64,000 nucleotides of DNA from Liolophura sinensis (Eukaryota > Mollusca > Polyplacophora > Chitonida > Chitonidae): the NCBI RefSeq assembly GCF_032854445.1, contig NW_027018082.1:1-64000 (forward strand), read 5' to 3'. Under the pieces are notes generated by a model that saw only the letters and a list, made by a program, of their open reading frames with translations, had not been told where the DNA came from and did no database searches. Positions 59,471 through 64,000 of this stretch are shown here, piece by piece (the first letter of the stretch is position 1; each line of letters starts with the position of its first letter). A program made the translations under genes and the position numbers.

Positions 59471-61457
59471 ATCATAAGACTAGGACTATCTATGTAGTCG
59501 CTAGGCTTGGGCGAGCCATTCGCCACATTTGTTTTGGCTAATATAGTTTCTGTGTGGCGAAAGAAAAATTGGCGTCTCTTCGCCACAGTGGCGAAAGCAA
59601 ATGAATGCCTTTCAACTTCAGTTGTTTAGGTTTAAATTTCGTAAATTTACTCAAATTTAACGTTGGATCCAGAATCAAGAAGGAATATTTGACTTCAATG
59701 TAAAAGAACTTGGTTATGAAAACAAGAAAGTTTATAAAGAGCATTTAAAATCGGATATGTATGCCTTGAAGCAGGTGACAAAAATTGGACCCGTGATCAT
59801 TTAATTAGCATTCAGATTATGCGGGCCTGAAATTACTTTTAATTTACTTTCAAAATATAATATATAAAAAAAATGCCGACCAACCCGACCAGCAATCGTC
59901 CATGCAGTCTTCCAGTCTTTCTGAGCGAGACAGAAAACGTCACAGAACGCGTAACCCAGAAGTTCTCCCTTCAAGCACGCACTCACTCACGTGTATGTCA
60001 AAATGCCGGTTAGGCCTATACTGACCGCGTCATTGACTGAGTCATTGTCGATGACTGGGGTCTTCGGAGATCTCCGTGACATTTCTGGGCTGATTAGCTC
60101 AAGTTTATTAGCTATCAATGTTTTTTTTGTAACCGTTATTTTGCATAATCCTCATTCATTGTCTGAAGTCAAAATATACTGAAAGATTGCTTTTGTATGT
60201 GTAATTAAGACGCAGACTACGTCATCTGCCATCTTGCAGTCGTGCTGGTCGTGTTGCCCTTGATATGGTCTAACAAAGACGAAACGAGACAAATTATTTA
60301 GATTTATGAACTATTTTTCCAAAAATATCTTCCAAGTTAACCGCATTATATCAGTTTTTATGGATCAGCTAGGACCTACAACCCAACAAGAACTAAACAG
60401 TGTGTTACCGAGGGGCAGATGACCTCTGAATCTTACCTGTAACACAGACGAGACGACCAGTCTGGCGTACATCCGGTCTCATGCTCCCGATCAACCAATC
60501 GAAACGATCGTTTTACTCAGTGTCAACGCACATGTTGAGGGATTCTCCTACTGTTTAACATCTAAGAGTTATGTTCCTTAGAACAACATTGATAATTACC
60601 TACGACCGCTACAGTCGCAGACGATCAGACAGATCATGTTTCGTAATTCTCGTCTTCTACCATGTAATTAGGAATGCATAATTGTTGTAAGGAAAATGCA
60701 ATTTTTAGTGGGGTCTTGATAGAACTTTGTCTTATCAGATGACATTGCGTAAATCAGTAGATTTGATTCTCAAAAAAATTGTTATTATGTAATTGTAAAC
60801 GAGCACAGCCTTACCAAAAATCTCAAGAAAAATCCATATTGACTTGAGAAGGCTTTATTTTGTGCCACAAGGTGTCTTTTAGAGGTTTAAAGGTAAAATG
60901 TGCTTTGGAGCCAGTAAATACAGGGTTATATTTTGATCGTTAAAGTACAAATAAGGAAATTGCTGTGGAATTCTCGTATGCTGGTTACATTCTATTTTTA
61001 TGTAATAGCACTGTAATCCTTACAGAGAATGCCAGTAGTGCAATCATGCACACCATGATTGGCCCATGAAACAATCTATATGAATCCAAATTATAAAGCA
61101 ACATGATATTCTGTCAATTCTTTTAAAAGTTTCCTTAGTTTTCTTTTATTTTTGAAAATGTTGGATGCTGGAAGGGGGAACCTTTTGAACAACTGAGACT
61201 AGTAGTCCATAGTTCAGATGCATATCATTATTGTATTTTGTTTGGTGTTGCTGGTTGCTTTCTTAATATTTTATCGTATAATAAATGTACACTTAATATT
61301 CATTAAAATGATATGTTACAAACCAAGCACTACAGTGTACGTGGTTGAATAGTCCGTTCACCTCTACCTAAATAATCAAATTTGGCGACTAAATTTATAT
61401 TGGAAATGACACTATTCCTTTTCGCTTGGGCCATGTCCACACATTTAATTATCAAAT
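59471..61457. other. Duplicated segment of unknown origin, copy 2
   Basis: Counterpart of 50,466-52,452. Differences are sparse substitutions; the most clustered is GGG (60,058-60,060) for CCA, which removes one YY1-like core of the promoter-like stretch. Confidence 0.6.
59519..59595. repeat. Inverted-repeat cluster with perfect 17-bp palindrome, copy 2
   Basis: All four arms and the 17-bp palindrome (59,579-59,595) are unchanged relative to copy 1, while the intervening base at TTGGCGTCTC has changed from TTGACGTCTC. Confidence 0.7.
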
Positions 61458-61546
61458 TAATAATAATAATAATAATAATAATGATAATAATAATAATAAC
61501 AACAACAAAAACAACAACAACAATAACAATAATAATAATAATAATA
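61458..61546 (+). repeat. (AAT)n/(AAC)n microsatellite, copy 2
   Basis: About 89 bp, 15 bp (five triplets) shorter than copy 1, with an AATGAT interruption in place of AAGAAT. Confidence 0.95.
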
Positions 61547-62119
61547 TAGCTTTCAATGGCACAAAAGGAGCTGAACAATCTTACCTGTCGGTTTTGTTGG
61601 GCTGCACTGCACATGTCTACATTATACATATACTTAAACATGTTATATAATAACACAAGGTTGCAAATACTGTTCGTAAGCTGAAGCGACTGTTGCTTGC
61701 ACTGTTTCCTATGTCATAAAATAGAATGTATTTCACCTTTTTCTTCATGTTAAACTTTTGTCTCACAATTTATACAGTAATTTTTAATTTTTCAACAAAT
61801 GTGACAAATATAAAGCTATGAAGATTCTGGAAAGTGATTGTTTTTTTAAATGAATTAATTGGGCGGATGTGAATGAGAAAACTAGTGTTGTCTTTAACAC
61901 GGAAGGTGGTTCGTCACGGATTAATCACGAGTTCTCATGGATTCTACCAAAATCATGGAAACTATAATTGGAGACAGAGGGGTGTTTGTTTTTAAATTTT
62001 AAATAGTGTGATACATGTAGTTGGCAATTGGACAACATTGACTACTCGTGCAGGCCAGTTATTAGATTTATTTATTTCTTTTTTTTATCAATCATTTTGT
62101 CACCAGGGAGAAACAAGGT

Positions 62120-62588
62120 GGTTAATGATCCAATGTGGCTCAAAACAAATTCTGAAACATAGCCCATTTTTTGTTAAATTGAGGTTCTCTTCCCGACGTT
62201 ATTGAAATATACTTCTGTGCATTTTAGTATTCGGACAGATTTTTTATGAAGAATGTAAAACATATGAGTTCGTATTTTGCTTTGTTATTCACAATATACT
62301 TTTTGCCAACACTGTTTAGCAATTTAAAACGGACATACTTTTATCCGTCGAAAAATTATTTTCTTTTGTTGGTTTACCTTGTAAACTACCTATAGTTTTG
62401 ATTCAGTTTTCGTACTCCTCCTCAAAATGCTGAAGGGATGGCATTCTAAAAATAAGTGCTCTGATGTTTCTTTATTTCGTTTACAATAATCACTAGGATC
62501 ATGCGATTTTCGTCCAATTTTATGCAGATATGTATTGAGTGGGACTATTCTATGTAAAAGCTTATGTAATCCAAGTCCTTTCAGATCT
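62120..62588 (-). pseudogene. L1-like ORF2 C-terminal fragment, copy 2 (truncated)
   Basis: Same zinc-knuckle region as 53,130, but the codon that is a stop in copy 1 is serine here (62,462-62,464), so ETSEHLFLEC reads through. The upstream part is missing because of the 977-bp deletion ending at GATCT (62,584-62,588). Confidence 0.6.
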
Positions 62589-64000
62589 AATTCAAAACGG
62601 TGAATATAAAGGCGCTAGACGCTGGTTAAGCGGGAATAGACAAAGTCATGAACCAGAGCGCCGGAGATTCTGGACGTTCTGTCCATATTTACTGACAAGA
62701 GAATTATACTCATTGTAAATCTGAAGAAAATTAGGGTGAAGGAGTGAAAGACACACTTAGTGGTTTGCTTGTCACTTTGAGTATGGCTCTTCCAAGTGAT
62801 ATTTTTCATGCTGTAGAAAAAACTAAAAAATTACTGTAGCTAACAAAAATACAGTGTACGTCATGTACTTAACAATGGAAGCTTTGACATTGTAGTCAAA
62901 ATTCGCCACCTTTTATAACACAAGCCGCTGATAATTGATTTATACACTCAAAGATCTGGGGATTTTCCGAGTGATGTTAAATTATGTGCTGAGAAACAAG
63001 TCATATTGACCAATGCTCTGCCTTAATGATTCTACTGTAATGTTTCATAGGTAGCTTTGCCACCATAGTGATTTATTAACTTTACAAAGTGACAACTGCT
63101 TCAAATTTCCTATACCTGAAAGCTGGCGCTACAACACATGAAATGTTGCAGGTTACATGAAGCCAGCATGTGCATAAAACAGCGTTTTCATTACATGATT
63201 TAATCAGCATCTTTGATTACAGATTTGCCAGATAACTTTGTCATTTCAAAAGTTGGTGGTATAAAACTTGGCACAAAGGCAGTCCTGCAGTCACGATGTG
63301 TGTAACATATTAACTGTGATGACAACAAAGCATTTTGAGGAATTCTAGACCAGTGACGTCTGCTATGTTGCAATTAACATCACTAATTTTCCTACCTATT
63401 TCTGCTCAAGCCATGGTGCCAAGGAGCGTGTGAATTGCTACTACTTACGCATTTACATGAACAGTTAGACTTAAGCCATGACTGAGGAAAATTGACAAGA
63501 GTGCGTGGTTTAATTGATTGATTAATTTTACAAGAGCTTCTATATTTTGTGTGTGTCCTTTGTGAGTGTCTGAAATTTATTTTGCCTGCAATAATTTCAA
63601 ACATTTGCTGTTTCAGAGTGTGTCATGTCACTAGCGTGTCTTCGCCATTTCTGCTCTCTCGTATACCATGGCTACACAGCGGTCGTACGCTAAATTTGGG
63701 CGCCTCTGGTGGTGTGGTAACGCTGACTATTCTTAGATGGAACATTTCTTGAATGTGCTGTGACTACGGTACATCTGCACTCTGATGGCCCTGGTACTTG
63801 TCATGACAAGGATAAGTATCCAATGAAACAGTTCTCGAATGTGACTTGACTACATGTACTCTGCATTTGGTGTTCAGTGTGATTAATCTGTTACTTGCGA
63901 ATATGAACGTCAGAACAGATATGCGTAAACCAGCCGTCAGCCAAGATGGACGTTCCAGGTCAAGAATCGCAAGGCTGACGCGCCAAGCAACGTTCATGAC
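62589..64000. repeat. Type I module in 9-kb copy 2 (incomplete)
   Basis: Begins after the GATCT junction inside the module, at the AATTCAAAACGGTGAATATA stretch, so the left 330 bp or so are lost. Runs to the end of the window and matches 54,577-55,98x and the U1, U3 and U9 copies. Confidence 0.8.

Larger units (their letters stand above)
58293..64000 (+). repeat. 9.0-kb second-order unit, copy 2 (cut by window end)
   Basis: Near-identical to copy 1 up to 62,584, where 977 bp present in copy 1 are absent. From there the offset changes from about 9,000 to 8,012 bp. Continues past the end of the window. Confidence 0.85.

Noticed and set aside
1-64000. CRISPR array, bacterial operons or prophage
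   Set aside because: The repeats are hundreds to thousands of bases long without short direct repeats and unique spacers; there are no long ORFs or ribosome-binding patterns. The sequence is eukaryotic in character.

Overview
This window looks like intergenic or heterochromatic DNA from an animal nuclear genome, most likely a mollusc. It is AT-rich, has no continuous open reading frame of convincing protein-coding character, and carries decayed non-LTR retrotransposons and microsatellites. The mollusc guess rests on two short sequences I remember as widespread in gastropod and bivalve genomes: a SINE-like tail containing CTTGAGTACGGCGTAAAA, and a GGGAGATAA-type dispersed repeat. That is memory, not a search result.

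Positions 1 to about 44,940 are a head-to-tail array of nine large units (U1-U9), mostly 4.8-6.0 kb and all in the same orientation. Each unit runs: left core with a SINE tail; a variable middle (type I module of about 1.8-1.9 kb in U1, U3, U9; type II module of about 0.47 kb in U4-U8; mixed in U2); a shared block of about 0.4-0.5 kb; a nested array of ~205-bp monomers in a fixed C-A-B order; and a right core of about 1.45 kb. U4, U5 and U6 are nearly identical, and the flanking units are more diverged mosaics. Unit length changes in defined steps, including a 612-bp step equal to one C-A-B trimer (4 versus 7 monomers).

Positions 44,944-46,690 switch to a diverged subfamily (beta) of the same unit that lacks the SINE tail. 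Then come 0.9 kb of unrecognised unique DNA and a minus-strand remnant of an L1/Tx1-like ORF2 (about 47,575-49,250), with endonuclease-end, reverse transcriptase and thumb motifs interrupted by stops and frameshifts.

From 49,290 the window enters a second, longer period of about 9.0 kb (49,290-58,292 and 58,293 to beyond the end). Each copy contains beta sequence, a 3-kb single-origin segment with a microsatellite and a palindrome, the C-terminal part of another L1-like ORF2, and type I array sequence. The second copy has lost 977 bp across a GATCT microhomology.

The ORFs conserved between units (for example 85 aa on + and 67 aa on -) differ mostly at amino-acid-changing positions and are not preserved in beta. 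I therefore treat them as passive passengers of a young tandem array. The interest lies in the architecture: a two-level nested satellite evolving by unequal exchange, microhomology deletion and retroelement capture.
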